Source of the DNA: Halocaridina rubra
Taxonomy: Eukaryota; Arthropoda; Malacostraca; Decapoda; Atyidae
Reading direction: 5' to 3'
NCBI GenBank assembly: GCA_037179515.1
Contig: JAXCGZ010003839.1
Coordinates: forward strand, 40,001 to 104,000
Length of the DNA: 64,000 bases
Shown: in pieces, positions 63,721 to 64,000 of the stretch
Layout of the letters: each line of letters starts with the position of its first letter
How positions within the stretch are numbered: position 1 is the stretch's first letter
The notes under the pieces: model-generated
What the model was told of the DNA's origin: nothing
Databases searched by the model: none
Seen by the model: the letters and a program-made list of their open reading frames with translations, nothing else
Program-made: the position numbers and the translations under genes

Positions 63721-64000
63721 ATTGGTGCACGCACTGTGAAGATTGCTTGTTGTTCATTCGTTGTATATTTTCAGAGTTTTTGTTTTTACATCAAATTAGA
63801 CCTCATCATGGCTCCTAAGAAAGTTTAAAGTGTCAACGATAGCGACATTAAAAAGCCTAAACGTATTACTGTGGAATCAAAGAAAATATTAATAGTTAAA
63901 CATAAGAACAGTGTTTGTGTTTCTGATCTCACCAAGCAGTATGACATGGCGAAAACGATTATTTGTACTATTTTAAAGAATAAAAAAGCTTTAAAGGCGG
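63721..64000 (+). pseudogene. Tigger (TIGD1-like) transposase start, runs off window
   Basis: ATG at 63809 gives 'MAPKKV' then a stop, after which the same frame continues 'SVNDSDIKKPKRITVESKKI', 'LIVKHKNSVCVSDLTKQYDM' and 'AKTIICTILKNKKALK'. This matches the helix-turn-helix start of Tigger transposases of the TIGD1 type, different from the family at 16-22 kb. The early stop makes this copy inactive unless the stop is a read error. The rest lies beyond 64000. Confidence 0.82.

Overview
This window is eukaryotic, AT-rich and dominated by repeats. I see no bacterial-style operons and no intact host protein gene. The mix of Tigger/Jerky (pogo), hAT and piggyBac-like DNA transposons, CR1-like, RTE-like and Penelope-like retroelements, one Gypsy-type LTR element, many tRNA-derived SINE copies and long TA, TC and ATT microsatellites points to an arthropod with a large genome. 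A decapod crustacean is most likely, but that is inference from repeat style and not from a marker gene.

Layout. 1-10 kb: a degraded direct duplication (1-285 and 1230-1502), scattered tRNA-like SINEs, a piggyBac-like MITE (7087-7390), a perfect hairpin (7710-7760) and a 5'-truncated CR1-like fragment (7879-8909, minus). A 99-bp open segment at 10012-10110 with good splice sites is the best candidate for a host exon. 10.2-13.5 kb: an almost full-length but frameshifted LINE with endonuclease and reverse transcriptase. 16.1-22.3 kb: a three-level nest, namely a hAT-type MITE (8-bp target duplication) holding a Tigger element (A), which in turn holds a second, inverted Tigger element (B). 23.8-25.1 kb: a TA-flanked MITE-like element. 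28.8-34.1 kb: a Gypsy-type LTR retrotransposon with two identical 180-bp LTRs, gag-protease and pol, broken by a 570-bp RTE fragment with an 11-bp target duplication.

35.9-39.8 kb: a Penelope-like element (minus strand, RT plus GIY-YIG remnant) flanked by inverted arms. One arm carries a foldback element built from ~276-bp tRNA-like units, and that foldback itself contains a poly(A)-tailed LINE fragment. 41-46 kb: SINEs, including one with an internal ~87-bp unit amplified five times, Tigger-derived MITEs and a 334-bp tandem duplication. 45.8-48.5 kb: a Jerky-like transposase relic interrupted by two LINE fragments. 50.9-55.1 kb: a decayed two-ORF CR1/jockey-like LINE, followed by an RTE fragment (55.1-56.15 kb). 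56.5-58.2 kb: two MITEs with inverted ends. 59.4-60.5 kb: another RTE copy with an internal deletion. 61.3-62.1 kb: a long TC/TA microsatellite and a second array of the ~276-bp tRNA-like units. 62.2-64 kb: a CR1-like reverse transcriptase that ends in a 62-bp palindrome abutting the start of another Tigger transposase.

The genes here do not form a pathway. They record repeated insertion, deletion and tandem amplification of transposons. The most informative structures are the nested insertions with readable target duplications, the foldback of tRNA-like units, and the young LTR element whose reverse transcriptase catalytic motif is already altered.
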